From positions 1,118,392 through 1,182,391 of the forward strand of contig NZ_HG326652.1 of NCBI RefSeq assembly GCF_000308295.2: DNA of 64,000 nucleotides, in the 5' to 3' direction. Under the pieces are notes generated by a model. The model worked only from the letters and a program-made list of their open reading frames with translations, was not told where the DNA came from and made no database searches. Of this stretch, positions 33,221 through 43,710 are shown one piece after another; the first letter of the stretch is position 1, and each line of letters begins with the position of its first letter. The position numbers and the translations under genes are program-made. The DNA is from Afipia birgiae 34632 (GTDB taxonomy: Bacteria; Pseudomonadota; Alphaproteobacteria; Rhizobiales; Xanthobacteraceae).

Positions 33221-34587
33221 CCTACACCCAGCGCCTTGAGCTTGCGATGCAGCGCCGAGCGCTCCATGCCCACGAATTCTGCCGTCCGCGAGATGTTGCC
33301 TGAGAAGCGGCTGATCTGCGCGATCAGATAATCGCGTTCGAACACTTCGCGGGCCTCGCGCAGCGGCAGGCCCATAATGTGCTCGCCGTTGTTGCCGGTC
33401 GGCATGGCCGGGATCATCGAACCGACATCCTGCGGCAGCATGTCCGCCGTGATGGCCGCGTCGGCATCGCCACCGGCCAGGATCATCACGCGTTCAACAT
33501 TGTTGCGCAGTTGCCGGACGTTGCCCGGCCAGACGTGCGATTGGAGCACCGCCATGGCGTCCTCACCGATCCGCCGTTTCGGGAGCCCAGTCGCGGACGA
33601 GATCTGGTCCATAAAATATTCGACGAGGTCAGGAATGTCCTCGCGGCGCTCCGAGAGCGGCGGCACGCGGATCGGAACGACGGAAAGCCGGTGGTAAAGA
33701 TCCTCGCGGAATTTTCCTTCGGCGATTTCGGCTTCAAGATTGCGCGCTGTCGAGGAGACGATACGAACGTCGACGCTGACCTTGGTAGTGCCGCCTGCCC
33801 GCTGGAACGTCTGATCGACCAGCACGCGCAGGATCCGGTTCTGGGTTTCGCGCGGCATGTCGGCGATCTCGTCGATAAACAAAGTGCCGCCATGCGCTTC
33901 TTCAAGCGCGCCCGGCTTGCGGCCGGTTTCTCCGTCGGACAATTCGATGCCGAACAGTTCAACTTCCATTCGCTCCGGCGTGATGGCGGCGGCGTTAATG
34001 ACGACGAACGGACCGTCGGCGCGGCTGGACGTCGCGTGCAACGTGCGCGCCGCTAGTTCCTTACCGCCGCCTGACGGGCCGACGATCATGATGCGGCTAT
34101 TGGCCTTGGCCGCGCGATCGATGGTCTGACGTAGCTGATTCATGCACGGTGAGCGGCCAACCAGCGTTCCCGACGACGGAGCATGCTGCTTGAGTTCGCG
34201 AACCTCACGCTTGAGCCGCGATGTTTCCAGTGCCCGGTTTGCAACAAGAATCAGCCGGTCGGCCTTGAAGGGTTTCTCGATGAAGTCATAAGCGCCGCGC
34301 TTGATCGCCGCGACAGCCGTTTCGATATTGCCGTGTCCGGAAATCATCACCACGGGAACTTCGGGGTGTTCAAGCTTGATCTGCTCAAGCAGCTGCAAGC
34401 CGTCGAGACGGCTGCCCTGCAGCCAGATATCGAGAAATATCAGGTTCGGCCGGCGGCCCGAAATTTCCGCCAGCGCGCTATCGCTGTCGCGCGCAGTGCG
34501 CGTCTTGAAACCTTCGTCATCGAGAATGCCCGCAACGAGGTCTCGAATATCCGCTTCATCGTCGACGATCAAAATGTCATTGGCCAT
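33217..34587 (-). CDS. ntrX: nitrogen-response regulator NtrX
   Basis: The 456-residue response regulator has a receiver domain (phospho-acceptor Asp in LIFLDIWLQ near residue 54, Lys in EKPFKADR). An AAA+ domain follows (Walker A GPSGGGKE near 166, FIDEIADMP), then a Fis-type HTH (RTAEFVGMERSALHRKLKAL). The sigma54-contacting GAFTGA loop is replaced by sequence ELSDGETGRKPGALEEA, as is usual for NtrX, so it probably regulates without sigma54 activation. It lies 17 bp after ntrY. The last codon runs into palindrome copy 2, which supplies the TAG stop. Confidence 0.95.
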   Translation of the reverse strand: MANDILIVDDEADIRDLVAGILDDEGFKTRTARDSDSALAEISGRRPNLIFLDIWLQGSRLDGLQLLEQIKLEHPEVPVVMISGHGNIETAVAAIKRGAYDFIEKPFKADRLILVANRALETSRLKREVRELKQHAPSSGTLVGRSPCMNQLRQTIDRAAKANSRIMIVGPSGGGKELAARTLHATSSRADGPFVVINAAAITPERMEVELFGIELSDGETGRKPGALEEAHGGTLFIDEIADMPRETQNRILRVLVDQTFQRAGGTTKVSVDVRIVSSTARNLEAEIAEGKFREDLYHRLSVVPIRVPPLSERREDIPDLVEYFMDQISSATGLPKRRIGEDAMAVLQSHVWPGNVRQLRNNVERVMILAGGDADAAITADMLPQDVGSMIPAMPTGNNGEHIMGLPLREAREVFERDYLIAQISRFSGNISRTAEFVGMERSALHRKLKALGVG

Positions 34588-34604
34588 AAATCACGCCCGC
34601 TCTG

Positions 34605-36869
34605 TCAATTGCCAGTTACGGCTTCTGCTTCTTTGGCTTCCTCGGCCGCGGTGTCCTTCACCTGGCCGAAGACGGAGAACCTCATCCGCACCCAGGCGCC
34701 CCGTGCTCCGGGTCGAAGGGCGGATGCGTCATTTAGTTCGATGCGTCCGCCGTGATCTTCCAGAACACGGCCGACAATCGCGAGACCAAGGCCTGTGCCT
34801 TTCTCGCGGGTGGTGACATACGGCTCAAGCAGGCGCGCGCGGCTTTCTTTGGGCAGCCCGATCCCGTTGTCCACAATGTCGATCACGATATCGTCGTTCT
34901 CGCGCGTGGCGATGACCTCAATATGTCCGCGCTGAATTTCGCCGGCCGGAACCGCGGCGATGGCTTCGGTCGCGTTCTTGATAATGTTCGTCAGTCCCTG
35001 CGAAATCAGGCGACGGTCGAACTTCGCATGCATCGGCTCCTGCTTGATATCGACTTCGATATCGACGTCGGGATACCCGACCCGCATCAGAAACACCGTC
35101 TGACGAACCGTGTCCGCGACATCCTCGCCCTCAATGACGGGCTTCGGCATCCTTGCAAACTTCGAGAACTCATCGACCATCCTGCGAATGTCGTCGACCT
35201 GGCGGATAATCGTATCCGTGCATTGATCGAAAATGGGCCGATCTTCCGTGATCACCTTGCCGAACTTGCGGCGAATGCGCTCGGCGGACAACTGGATTGG
35301 CGTCAGCGGGTTCTTGATCTCGTGCGCGATGCGGCGCGCGACGTCCGCCCATGCCGACGTGCGCTGTGCGGTGACAAGTTCGGTAATGTCGTCGAGCGTG
35401 ATGATGTAGCTCTCGTTGGATTGTCCGGTCTGCTCGGAGCTGACGCGTACCGACAGATTGCGTTCGACGCTGTCGCGGTTGATCTCGATTTGCCCCTGCA
35501 ACAGCCGTTGCGCGCTGCTCCGCGCTGTCGCCATTAGTTCGTCGAGTTCCGGAACGATCTCGGACAGCGGCTTGCCCATGACTTCCGATTCCGAATGTCC
35601 GATCAGCTTCTCCGCAGAGCGGTTGAGAACAGCGATCTTTCCGCTGCCGTCCACACCAATGATGCCGGCGCTTGCAGATGAGAGAACGGCTTCAATGAAC
35701 CTGCGCCGGCTGTCGATGAGCCCGCTCGCATTGACAAGGTCGTCGCGCTGGGTGCGCAATTCCTGCGTCATCTTGTTGAAGGTTTCGCCCAGGCTAGCGA
35801 GATCGCCTTCGGATTTGATGACGGGGACCTGGACATGGAGGTCACCGGTGGAGACGAGTTTGGCTGCGCCCATCAGCCGGCGAATCGGAGCAACCAGCCA
35901 GTTAGCGAAATTCAGACCGATCAGCACTGACGACATCAGCACGGTCAGCGCGATCACGGTGAACATCAACGCGAAGGCGACCTGAATTCCGAGACGTCGT
36001 GACTCGAGCTCAGCGTATTCCTTCACACTCGCCTGTGTCTGCTGCAACTGCGCAACGACACGCGGGTCAAGCAGCCGCGCCACATAAAGGAACGTGTCCT
36101 GGAACGCGCGCAGGCGGATGACCGCAGCAACGTAATTCTGTTCAATGAACACCGCGATCTGGGGTTCGTCCTCGGTGACGTTCTTGAGGAAGTCCGCAGC
36201 CGGTGTCTGGAAATCCTGCCGGATTCCGGTAGCTGCTGTCTCAAGGATATTACGGTCCTTGTCGATAATCATGGCACCGGGCAGATTGCGCGACCTCGCG
36301 CTCGACGTCAGCACGGTGCGGAAGGTCTGCCGATCCTGATCGTACAGTGGCCGCGCACGCGCAATGTCGTTCGACATGCCGAGGATATCGCCGCGAATAA
36401 GCTGCGCGTGCTCGTAGACGTAGGCGTTAGCGACGATCAGTGAGTTCTCGATCACCGCACGGGTGCGAACCGAAAACAAACGGTCGAGACCGCGATCGAT
36501 GGTGACGTTGGCGACGATCGATACCAGCACGGCCGGCAACACCGCGATCACCGAGAACAGGCTGACGATCTGAACATGGAGGCGCGCTGCCGCACGGCCG
36601 CGACGCCGGGCCTGAACGACCTGCCACACCTCGCGCGCGATGATCCCGAGCAGCAACAGGATAGTTGCGCCATTGATCAGGAGGAACGTGACGACGATTT
36701 CGTGGGTCGGTGCGATCGGGGTCAGTCCGGTCAGCACCACGAACGTCAGGAATGCCGATAGGAGTGCCAAGCCGACCGCGAACGGGGCCAACAGCCGATG
36801 CCACGGCCGGCCTGACGGCTCGGCAGCCGACGGATCAAGGGACTGGGCCGACGCTTCTGCTGCGCTCAT
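34605..36869 (-). CDS. ntrY: sensor histidine kinase NtrY
   Basis: This 754-residue membrane kinase pairs with NtrX. Several N-terminal helices (about residues 28-110) and one near 300-325 frame an extracytoplasmic sensor region. A HAMP domain (about 325-380) and a PAS domain (about 390-490, GIIGVDGSGKIAVLNRSAEK) follow. The HisKA box is [20 protein letters not shown] near 520, and the ATPase domain has the N-box NIIKNATEAI and GTGLGLAIVGRV. It senses nitrogen or redox state and also affects envelope functions in relatives. The 238-bp gap upstream to ntrC probably holds its promoter. Confidence 0.95.
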   Translation of the reverse strand: MSAAEASAQSLDPSAAEPSGRPWHRLLAPFAVGLALLSAFLTFVVLTGLTPIAPTHEIVVTFLLINGATILLLLGIIAREVWQVVQARRRGRAAARLHVQIVSLFSVIAVLPAVLVSIVANVTIDRGLDRLFSVRTRAVIENSLIVANAYVYEHAQLIRGDILGMSNDIARARPLYDQDRQTFRTVLTSSARSRNLPGAMIIDKDRNILETAATGIRQDFQTPAADFLKNVTEDEPQIAVFIEQNYVAAVIRLRAFQDTFLYVARLLDPRVVAQLQQTQASVKEYAELESRRLGIQVAFALMFTVIALTVLMSSVLIGLNFANWLVAPIRRLMGAAKLVSTGDLHVQVPVIKSEGDLASLGETFNKMTQELRTQRDDLVNASGLIDSRRRFIEAVLSSASAGIIGVDGSGKIAVLNRSAEKLIGHSESEVMGKPLSEIVPELDELMATARSSAQRLLQGQIEINRDSVERNLSVRVSSEQTGQSNESYIITLDDITELVTAQRTSAWADVARRIAHEIKNPLTPIQLSAERIRRKFGKVITEDRPIFDQCTDTIIRQVDDIRRMVDEFSKFARMPKPVIEGEDVADTVRQTVFLMRVGYPDVDIEVDIKQEPMHAKFDRRLISQGLTNIIKNATEAIAAVPAGEIQRGHIEVIATRENDDIVIDIVDNGIGLPKESRARLLEPYVTTREKGTGLGLAIVGRVLEDHGGRIELNDASALRPGARGAWVRMRFSVFGQVKDTAAEEAKEAEAVTGN

Positions 36870-37107
36870 GCGGGGATCGTGTCAGGCCAAATTGCCGGAA
36901 CACGGCGGCTGCCGTGTCCAGTGATGCATTCATATCACAATGTTGCTGAATTGCGACATTTCCTAGGCGCGGAATTTCAATGCCCGCCCTTTCAACGGGT
37001 TTTAACCGCTCTAAGGGCCTGTCAAATCCAGCGGAGTCACTGGAATACCACGCGTCTTCGCCCGGCGGGGTCAACCGCAAGGCGCCCGCAATGAGCCAAG
37101 GCGCGCC

Positions 37108-38550
37108 TTAGCTGCCGCTACGATAGACCTGAATGTCGAGGTCCCGGATCTTCTTGCGAAGGGTGTTCCGGTTCAATCCCAAGAGGTCCGCGGCCCTGAT
37201 CTGGTTGCCGCGATTGGCCGCCAGCGCCGCCGTCAGTAGCGGGATTTCGATCTCCTTGAGGATGCGATGGTAGAGCCCCGGCGGCGGCAGTCCGTTCGGG
37301 AAGCCCGCGAAATGCGATGCCAGATACATCTCGACCGCGCCACCGAGATTGTCGACGCTTTGCGGCATGCTGCCACCCGAAACCACGGCAGGCGGCGCAA
37401 GCTCGCCCTCAATAACCGAGCCGGTAATGACATCCTGCGGATAGAGCGCGGCAAGACGGCGCGCAAGGTTTTCAAGCTCGCGGACGTTGCCAGGCCAGCG
37501 ATGCTGCTTGAGCCGCTCCAACGCCTGCGCGTCGAGTTTCTTTGGGGGCAGTCCGTCCTTCTCGGCCAGCGCGAAGAAGTGCCGGATCAGGTCCGGCAAA
37601 TCCTCGATGCGCTCGCGAAGCGGCGGCAGCCGCAGCGGCACAACGTTGAGGCGGAAGAACAGATCCTCGCGGAACAGCCCCTGCTGAATCAGAATGCGCA
37701 GGTCCTTGTTGCTGGCCGCGACGATTCGGACGTCCGTCTTGATCGGAGTGCGGCCGCCGACTGTGGTGTATTCGCCCTGCTGCAACACACGGAGCAAGCG
37801 GGTCTGTGCCTCCATCGGCATGTCGCCGATTTCGTCGAGGAACAAGGTACCGCCCTCGGCCTGTTCGAAGCGGCCGGTCGCGCGGGCATTCGCGCCGGTG
37901 AACGCTCCGCGTTCGTGTCCGAACAGTTCGGACTCGATGAGGTCGCGCGGAATCGCAGCCATGTTGACGGCGACGAACGGACCGTTGCGGCGCTTGCCGT
38001 AGTCATGCAGCGCGCGCGCGACCAACTCCTTGCCGGTACCAGACTCGCCGGAGATCATGACCGTCAGATCGGTCTGCATCAGGCGCGCCAAGACGCGGTA
38101 GATTTCCTGCATCGCCGGCGAGCGGCCGACCAGCGGAATGGAATCGAACTCACCCTCGTCCTTGACCGTGGTCGGGCGTTCTTTCGGCTCCGACAGCGCG
38201 CGGCCGACAATCGCGATCAATTCCTTGAGGTCGAACGGCTTCGGTAAATACTCGTAAGCGCCGCGCTCGGATGCCCTGATCGCCGTCATGAACGTGTTCT
38301 GCGCGCTCATGACGATGACCGGCAGATTCGGACGCATCTTCTTGATCCGCGGCAGCAGATCGAAAGCGTTCTCATCCGGCATCACGACGTCGGTGATGAC
38401 GAGGTCCCCCTCACCCTGGCTGACCCAGCGCCACAACGTGGCGGCATTTCCGGTCAGCCGCACCTCGTATCCGGCGCGTGACAACGCCTGGTTGAGAACG
38501 GTTCGGATGGCTGTGTCGTCGTCAGCGACAAGTATGCTACCTGCGGGCAT
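37108..38550 (-). CDS. ntrC: nitrogen regulator NtrC (sigma54 activator)
   Basis: The 480-residue regulator has a receiver domain (phospho-Asp in [11 protein letters not shown] near residue 54). The AAA+ domain has GESGTGKE near 168, an intact GAFTGAN loop and [10 protein letters not shown] Fis-type HTH lies at the end ([20 protein letters not shown]). It activates sigma54 promoters of nitrogen-assimilation genes when phosphorylated by NtrB. The start is 2 bp from the ntrB stop, so dusB-ntrB-ntrC form an operon. The intact GAFTGA contrasts with NtrX next door. Confidence 0.96.
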   Translation of the reverse strand: MPAGSILVADDDTAIRTVLNQALSRAGYEVRLTGNAATLWRWVSQGEGDLVITDVVMPDENAFDLLPRIKKMRPNLPVIVMSAQNTFMTAIRASERGAYEYLPKPFDLKELIAIVGRALSEPKERPTTVKDEGEFDSIPLVGRSPAMQEIYRVLARLMQTDLTVMISGESGTGKELVARALHDYGKRRNGPFVAVNMAAIPRDLIESELFGHERGAFTGANARATGRFEQAEGGTLFLDEIGDMPMEAQTRLLRVLQQGEYTTVGGRTPIKTDVRIVAASNKDLRILIQQGLFREDLFFRLNVVPLRLPPLRERIEDLPDLIRHFFALAEKDGLPPKKLDAQALERLKQHRWPGNVRELENLARRLAALYPQDVITGSVIEGELAPPAVVSGGSMPQSVDNLGGAVEMYLASHFAGFPNGLPPPGLYHRILKEIEIPLLTAALAANRGNQIRAADLLGLNRNTLRKKIRDLDIQVYRSGS

Positions 38551-38552
38551 TT

Positions 38553-39734
38553 TTATTCCTCATCTGCAGTCTGTGAGGCATGCGACGGCGTTCCCGGGCG
38601 CGCGTCGCCATTGCTATGGTTCTGGTTCTTTGCTGGGTTGAACATTGGCAGCAGCACGCGAAACACCGTTTTGCGTGGCAGAGATTCACACTCGATGATT
38701 CCGCCGTGATCTCCGACGATCTTCGCGACAAGCGCGAGACCGAGCCCGCTTCCCGTCGGCTTCGTCGTGACGAACGGATCGAACAGATTGGGCAGCAAAT
38801 CTTCGGGAACGCCTGGACCGTTGTCCTTCACACAAAACTCGAGCGGCAGCGAAACTCGCGACTTTTTGCCCGGAACGGAAAGACGCACTCCCGGCCGAAA
38901 CGCTGTGGTGAGCTGGATCTCGCCGTCGGTGCCAAGATCGGCAACGGCTTCGGCAGCATTCTTCACGAGATTCAAGAACACCTGAATCAGCTGATCCTGA
39001 TTGGCCAGCACCGGCGGCAGCGAGGGATCGTACTCCTCGACGAACTTCACGTTACGCGCAAAGCCCGACTGCGCGAGCCGTTTAACGTGATCGAACACGG
39101 AATGGATGTTGACGGGGCCGCGCGCCACGGGACGCTCGTCGCCGAATACTTCCATGCGATCGACGAGGGTCACGATCCGGTCCGCTTCATCGCAGATCAG
39201 CCGCGTCAGCGTTCGGTCTTCCGGAGATGCCGCCTGCTCGAGCAGTTGCGCCGCTCCTCGTATCCCCGACAGCGGATTTTTGATCTCGTGCGCCAGCATC
39301 GCGGCCAGCGCGATCACCGAACGTGCGGCGCTGCGATGGGTCAACTGACGGTCCATCTTGTCGGCGATGGTGCGTTCCTGAAGCATCACAACGATGTGCC
39401 CCGGATGCTCGCCCAGTGGCGCGACATGGAGATCGACCTGACGATCACCCCCGATGCGCGGCGTACCGAGGTCAACTTTGTATTCGTTTACGGCCGAGCC
39501 GGTGCGACGCACCTGATCGATCAGCGCCAGCAGCGGGCTGCCGAACGGGACGAGTTCACGCAGCATCTGCCGCTGCAGATGCGGGATCGATGTTTCAAAG
39601 AAGAATTCCGCCGCGATATTCGCGTCGAGAATCTTGCCGTCCGGAGCGATCAGCATCACCGGATTGGGCAGCGCATTCAGGATCGCATCGCTGTTTGCGA
39701 GTAGCGGAATGCGTTGTTCGGCGACGTTGCTCAT
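38553..39734 (-). CDS. ntrB: nitrogen-regulatory histidine kinase NtrB
   Basis: The true start is ATG 39734, overlapping the dusB stop (ATGA); a longer frame upstream is dusB read in another frame. The 393-residue cytoplasmic kinase has a PAS domain ([20 protein letters not shown]), a HisKA motif [19 protein letters not shown] near 160 and an ATPase domain with [10 protein letters not shown] and [12 protein letters not shown]. It has no transmembrane segment. It phosphorylates or dephosphorylates NtrC under PII control. Confidence 0.96.
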   Translation of the reverse strand: MSNVAEQRIPLLANSDAILNALPNPVMLIAPDGKILDANIAAEFFFETSIPHLQRQMLRELVPFGSPLLALIDQVRRTGSAVNEYKVDLGTPRIGGDRQVDLHVAPLGEHPGHIVVMLQERTIADKMDRQLTHRSAARSVIALAAMLAHEIKNPLSGIRGAAQLLEQAASPEDRTLTRLICDEADRIVTLVDRMEVFGDERPVARGPVNIHSVFDHVKRLAQSGFARNVKFVEEYDPSLPPVLANQDQLIQVFLNLVKNAAEAVADLGTDGEIQLTTAFRPGVRLSVPGKKSRVSLPLEFCVKDNGPGVPEDLLPNLFDPFVTTKPTGSGLGLALVAKIVGDHGGIIECESLPRKTVFRVLLPMFNPAKNQNHSNGDARPGTPSHASQTADEE

Positions 39735-40765
39735 GCAGCAGCGCTCCAGGAAAATTCGCCAAAGGCATCCTGAAGCGAGCGGCGGACGTGGGCCGGCTCG
39801 GTTGCGGTCAGAATGATTTGCCGCCATCGCTTGAGGACGTCCGCGGACGCTGCACTGCCCTTTGCTGCCACATCGAGCGCCCAGCCGAGATGCTTGCGCG
39901 CGTGGCGCGTGCCGACGTGAGGTCCGTAGTGTTCCACCACCTGATCGTAGAGATTGCAGAGATGGTCCAGTTGCGTACTGAGTTGCGGGGCCTGCTCGGG
40001 CTTGCCACCGTCGAGGCGACGAGCGATCTGTCCCGGTAGCCACGGTTGCCCCTGCGCACCGCGTCCGATCATGACTGCGTCCGCGCCGGACGCTTCGAGC
40101 GCGATAGCGGCTTGTTCGAACGAGGTGATGTCGCCGTTGACCACCACAGGCACCGTGACGGCGTCTTTTACGGGCCGTACTGCAGCCCAGTCGGCGCTTC
40201 CCTTGTAGAACTGGCAGCGTGTGCGCCCGTGAACTGTAATCATTTTCACGCCTGCGGCTTCCGCGCGGCGCGCAAGCTCCGGAGCGTTGAGCGAGGTGTC
40301 GTCCCAGCCAAGCCGCATCTTGAGCGTTACCGGGACGCTGACCGCAGACACCGTGGCCTCGACAAGCCGCAGCGCATGATCGAGATCGCGCATGAGTGCT
40401 GAGCCAGACTGGCCGCCGGTCACGTGGCGTGCCGGGCAACCCATGTTGATGTCGATGATGTCGGCGCCGGCGGCCTCCGCGATCCGGGCGCCTTCGGCCA
40501 TCCAGTGCGTTTCGCATCCGGCAAGTTGAACCACATGCGGGCCAATACCGGCGGCCTCACAGCGCAGGACGGACATCGGGCGGCCGCGCGCGAGATCGTC
40601 GCTGGCCGTCATCTCGGAGACGACGAGGCCTGCCCCCAGCTCTGCAGCAATGCGCCGGAACGGAGCATCGGTCACCCCTGACATCGGGGCGAGGAGAACG
40701 CGATTGGCGACCTCGATGTCGCCAATGGTCAGCGCTGCCTGACGTGTCGGTGCTGTGCCGATCAC
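39731..40765 (-). CDS. dusB: tRNA-dihydrouridine synthase (NifR3/DusB type)
   Basis: This 344-residue FMN enzyme reduces uridines in the tRNA D loop. The family signatures [34 protein letters not shown] (with the catalytic Cys in MGCP), [13 protein letters not shown] and [12 protein letters not shown] are clear. In many alphaproteobacteria it is the first gene of the ntrBC operon, historically nifR3, and ntrB overlaps its stop by 4 nt here. The 248-bp divergent region to ispDF holds promoters for both. Confidence 0.94.
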   Translation of the reverse strand: MIGTAPTRQAALTIGDIEVANRVLLAPMSGVTDAPFRRIAAELGAGLVVSEMTASDDLARGRPMSVLRCEAAGIGPHVVQLAGCETHWMAEGARIAEAAGADIIDINMGCPARHVTGGQSGSALMRDLDHALRLVEATVSAVSVPVTLKMRLGWDDTSLNAPELARRAEAAGVKMITVHGRTRCQFYKGSADWAAVRPVKDAVTVPVVVNGDITSFEQAAIALEASGADAVMIGRGAQGQPWLPGQIARRLDGGKPEQAPQLSTQLDHLCNLYDQVVEHYGPHVGTRHARKHLGWALDVAAKGSAASADVLKRWRQIILTATEPAHVRRSLQDAFGEFSWSAAA

Positions 40766-41013
40766 CGCGTATCCCGTTTTTTGACGAATCCCGCTTCATT
40801 GCGGAGCGCGCGCAGCTCAATTTCTAAGCATCGAAAAATCATGCCTACACTTTAGCCAATTACGGACGACATGCAAGTGCGCCGCAACAATTCTTCCAAA
40901 TTCTTCACAGGGTTGCGGAATCGTGCTGCTCCCTGCCCGAATATGCTAAGGGCTGCACCGAAACCCGCCAGTATTCGGCTCATCCACCCTGCCCGGACGG
41001 TCGTTACCTACCC

Positions 41014-42210
41014 ATGCCAACACTAAAACGGACTGCCGCTATTATCGTTGCCGCCGGCCGCGGACTTCGCGCCGGGACCGGAGGCCCCAAGCAATATCGG
41101 TCCATCGGCGGTAAAACCGTCCTTTCGAGGGCGATGGAGCCGTTTTGCACCCATCCGGATGTCTTCGCCGTCCAGCCGGTGCGTAATCCGGACGATGCCG
41201 ACATCTTCGACCAGGCGGTCTGTCACCTCAAATATCAGTCGCCGGTGAATGGCGGCGCGACGCGGCAGGCGTCGGTCCGCGCCGGTCTCGAAGCGCTTGC
41301 GAGCGAGGCGCCGGACATCGTTCTCATTCACGACGCAGCGCGCGCGTTCGTCACGGACAAGGTGATTTCTCGCGCCATTGACGCCGCGTTGATCACGGGT
41401 GCCGCGATTCCCGTCGTGCCGGTGACCGACACCATCAAGGTGGTCGATGCGACCGGCGCCATCCAGGCGACCCCGGAGCGTGGAAATCTGCGAATCGCGC
41501 AGACGCCGCAGGCGTTTCGGTTCGACGCTATTCTCGAAGCTCATCGCCGCGCAGCGCGCGAAGGCCGCGATGATTTCACCGACGACGCCGCAATTGCCGA
41601 ATGGGCAGGATTGACCGTCGCGACCTTTGAAGGCGATGCTGCGAACATGAAACTGACCACACCGGAAGACTTTGCACGCGAGGAAGCGCGTCTCGGCGCC
41701 ATGCTGGGCGATATCCGCACCGGCACCGGCTATGACGTGCATGCGCTGACCGACGGCGATCACCTGATGCTGTGCGGCGTACGCGTGCCGTTCAATCGCG
41801 GCTTCCTTGCGCATTCCGATGGCGACGTCGGACTGCATGCGCTCGTCGACGCTATCCTCGGCGCGCTGGCCTATGGCGACATCGGTTCGCACTTCCCGCC
41901 GAGCGACCCGAAGTGGAAGGGTGCGGCGTCCGACCAGTTCCTGAAACATGCCGCCGAACTCGTCGGCAAGCGTGGTGGCCGTATCGCGCATCTCGAAGTG
42001 ACGATGATTTGCGAGGCACCGAAGATCGGCCCGCTGCGCGATGCGATGCGTGCGAAGATTGCTGAGATCACCGGCCTTCCGCAATCGCGTGTTGCCGTGA
42101 AGGCGACAACGAGCGAGCGGCTCGGATTTACCGGACGCCAGGAAGGCATTGCCGCGACCGCCAGCGCGACGATCCGCCTTCCCTGGGACGAAGGCGGGCA
42201 AATCGCATGA
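41014..42210 (+). CDS. ispDF: bifunctional IspD/IspF isoprenoid enzyme
   Basis: The 398-residue fusion carries CDP-methylerythritol synthase (residues 1-230, with [29 protein letters not shown] and the Lys/Arg sites). It also carries 2-C-methyl-D-erythritol 2,4-cyclodiphosphate synthase (from about 232: [44 protein letters not shown]). These are steps 2 and 4 of the MEP isoprenoid pathway; the fusion is normal in alphaproteobacteria. cinA overlaps its stop (ATGA). Confidence 0.96.
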   Translation: MPTLKRTAAIIVAAGRGLRAGTGGPKQYRSIGGKTVLSRAMEPFCTHPDVFAVQPVRNPDDADIFDQAVCHLKYQSPVNGGATRQASVRAGLEALASEAPDIVLIHDAARAFVTDKVISRAIDAALITGAAIPVVPVTDTIKVVDATGAIQATPERGNLRIAQTPQAFRFDAILEAHRRAAREGRDDFTDDAAIAEWAGLTVATFEGDAANMKLTTPEDFAREEARLGAMLGDIRTGTGYDVHALTDGDHLMLCGVRVPFNRGFLAHSDGDVGLHALVDAILGALAYGDIGSHFPPSDPKWKGAASDQFLKHAAELVGKRGGRIAHLEVTMICEAPKIGPLRDAMRAKIAEITGLPQSRVAVKATTSERLGFTGRQEGIAATASATIRLPWDEGGQIA

Positions 42211-42836
42211 GCACGAGCGCCATTCGCGCCCTCTCCCGCTCGTTGCTGGATCTGTGCCGGATGCGCAAGCTGACGATTGCGACCGCCGAATCCTGCACGG
42301 GGGGGCTGGTCGCGGCGGCGCTGACCGAAATTCCCGGTTCTTCCGATGTGGTCGATCGCGGCTTCGTCACCTATTCCAACGAAGCCAAGCACGCGATGCT
42401 GGGCGTCGAGACGTCCACGCTCGAAACATTCGGCGCGGTCAGCAAGGAAACTGCGACCGCAATGGCGTTCGGCGCGCTCGAACATGCCGATGTTGATCTG
42501 GCGGTTTCGATCACCGGCATCGCCGGACCCGGCGGCGCGACGCCGGGCAAGCCTGTCGGACTGGTGCATCTGGCGGTCGCTGCACGCGACGGCCGCATCG
42601 CTCACAAGGAATGCCGATTCGGTGCAGTCGGCCGCAACAACGTGCGCGAACAGTCGGTGATTGAAGCTTTGAAAATGCTGACGGAGATGGCGCGCGGACC
42701 GCAGCCGCCGCTCAAGAAGCGCCCGCGCGCGGCCGCCCATAGATCGCATCCGCGCGTTTCTCGAACGCCGCGGCGAAACGGTGGAAAGCGGCGTCGAACA
42801 TCGCGCCCATCAGCACCGCGAGTATCCGACTCTTGA
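42207..42836 (+). CDS. CinA C-terminal-domain amidase with an abnormal basic tail
   Basis: The first ~155 residues are a stand-alone CinA C-terminal domain: [20 protein letters not shown] with its Ser/Lys site, [20 protein letters not shown], and a C-terminal helix VIEALKML. Such proteins deamidate nicotinamide mononucleotide in pyridine nucleotide salvage. The remaining ~50 residues are Arg/Pro/Ser-rich and are read from the antisense strand of the ratA-like gene, overlapping it by 125 nt. This suggests loss of the original stop. The start overlaps ispDF (ATGA). Confidence 0.9.
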   Translation: MSTSAIRALSRSLLDLCRMRKLTIATAESCTGGLVAAALTEIPGSSDVVDRGFVTYSNEAKHAMLGVETSTLETFGAVSKETATAMAFGALEHADVDLAVSITGIAGPGGATPGKPVGLVHLAVAARDGRIAHKECRFGAVGRNNVREQSVIEALKMLTEMARGPQPPLKKRPRAAAHRSHPRVSRTPRRNGGKRRRTSRPSAPRVSDS

Positions 42837-43182
42837 ACTCGTAGGCGATAAAGAATCCGACGACGCAGGCATCATCGGATTTCGCCTCGAAGGTCCAGCG
42901 GTTCTCGAACTTGCTGAACGGACCTTGTAGATATTCGACCATGATTTTCAGGTCCGGACGATCGAGCGTCACCCGGCTTGTAAATTTCTCGCGGACAAGC
43001 TGAAACGACACCGTCATGTCGGCTACGATGACCTCGCGGCCGTCAGGCTTCACCGTCCGCTGGCGGACTTTCAGCGACTGGCACAACGGCACGAATTCGG
43101 GATAGCGCTCGACGTCGGCGACGAGATCGAACATTTTATCCGCGCTGTGATGCACGCGGCGCTTGTTTGAAAAGTGCGGCAT
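42712..43182 (-). CDS. RatA/COQ10-type SRPBCC (START-like) protein
   Basis: The 156-residue lipid-binding-fold protein matches the COQ10/RatA family: KMFDLVADVERYPEFVPLCQ, a central LQGPFSKFENRWTFE and [20 protein letters not shown]. In mitochondria and alphaproteobacteria the family is linked to coenzyme Q binding; E. coli RatA was described as a ribosome-association toxin. Its ATG overlaps by 1 nt the stop of the ATPase gene upstream, in a lipA-led operon. Its 3' end is antisense to the cinA tail. Confidence 0.88.
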   Translation of the reverse strand: MPHFSNKRRVHHSADKMFDLVADVERYPEFVPLCQSLKVRQRTVKPDGREVIVADMTVSFQLVREKFTSRVTLDRPDLKIMVEYLQGPFSKFENRWTFEAKSDDACVVGFFIAYEFKSRILAVLMGAMFDAAFHRFAAAFEKRADAIYGRPRAGAS

Positions 43183-43694
43183 CAGTGTATTCCTGCCGAC
43201 GCAGCTTCCTTATCGGCAAGGTAGCTGTTGGCTTCTGCCCGCTCCGTGAAACGGAGCAGTTTCTGATCGGCGCGTCGCCCGTCAAGATAGGCAATCAACG
43301 CGATTCGCTGTTCCTTGCGAAAGGTCCAGACGTAACGGAAGAATTCAAGGTCGAACTGCTCCGGACAGCCCGCAGCCATCTCCGGCCGGACGCGGCCGTA
43401 GCTCTTCGCAATCCGGCCAAGAATTCCCGACATGCAGACATGACGAGGCAGATCGAACCATATGATGGTGTCCGCACGGTCACGCCGAAATTCGCCGCCA
43501 TCCATGATCCAGCGCTCGTTCATGGCCGCATCTTTCACACGCGATTTGAACGTGGCCGGATCGGATGGCGTCCATCCGGGCTTCCAGTAAAGCGCATCGA
43601 GCGACATCAGGGGAATCCCGGCCGCCGCCGCGAGCCGATGCGCGAAAGTCGATTTCCCTGATCCGGGAGAGCCTAGCACAAGAACACGCTGCAT
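43182..43694 (-). CDS. P-loop kinase-like ATPase (adenylate-kinase/FlaR-like)
   Basis: ATG 43694 gives a 170-residue protein beginning MQRVLVLGSPGSGKSTFAHR, a Walker A at the very N-terminus. A further upstream in-frame start would overlap lipA and is not favoured. Later motifs ALYWKPGWTPSD, RWIMDGGEFRRDRADTIIWFD and the Arg-rich lid (SYGRVRPEM) resemble small nucleotide kinases annotated as DNA topology modulation or FlaR-like. The substrate is unknown. It sits 16 bp after lipA and is coupled to the ratA-like gene. Confidence 0.82.
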   Translation of the reverse strand: MQRVLVLGSPGSGKSTFAHRLAAAAGIPLMSLDALYWKPGWTPSDPATFKSRVKDAAMNERWIMDGGEFRRDRADTIIWFDLPRHVCMSGILGRIAKSYGRVRPEMAAGCPEQFDLEFFRYVWTFRKEQRIALIAYLDGRRADQKLLRFTERAEANSYLADKEAASAGIH

Positions 43695-43710
43695 GACGCG
43701 CCGGAACGTC

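Noticed and set aside
39735-40517. N-terminal extension of ntrB through dusB
   Set aside because: The extension is dusB in another frame; ntrB has a proper ATG overlapping the dusB stop.
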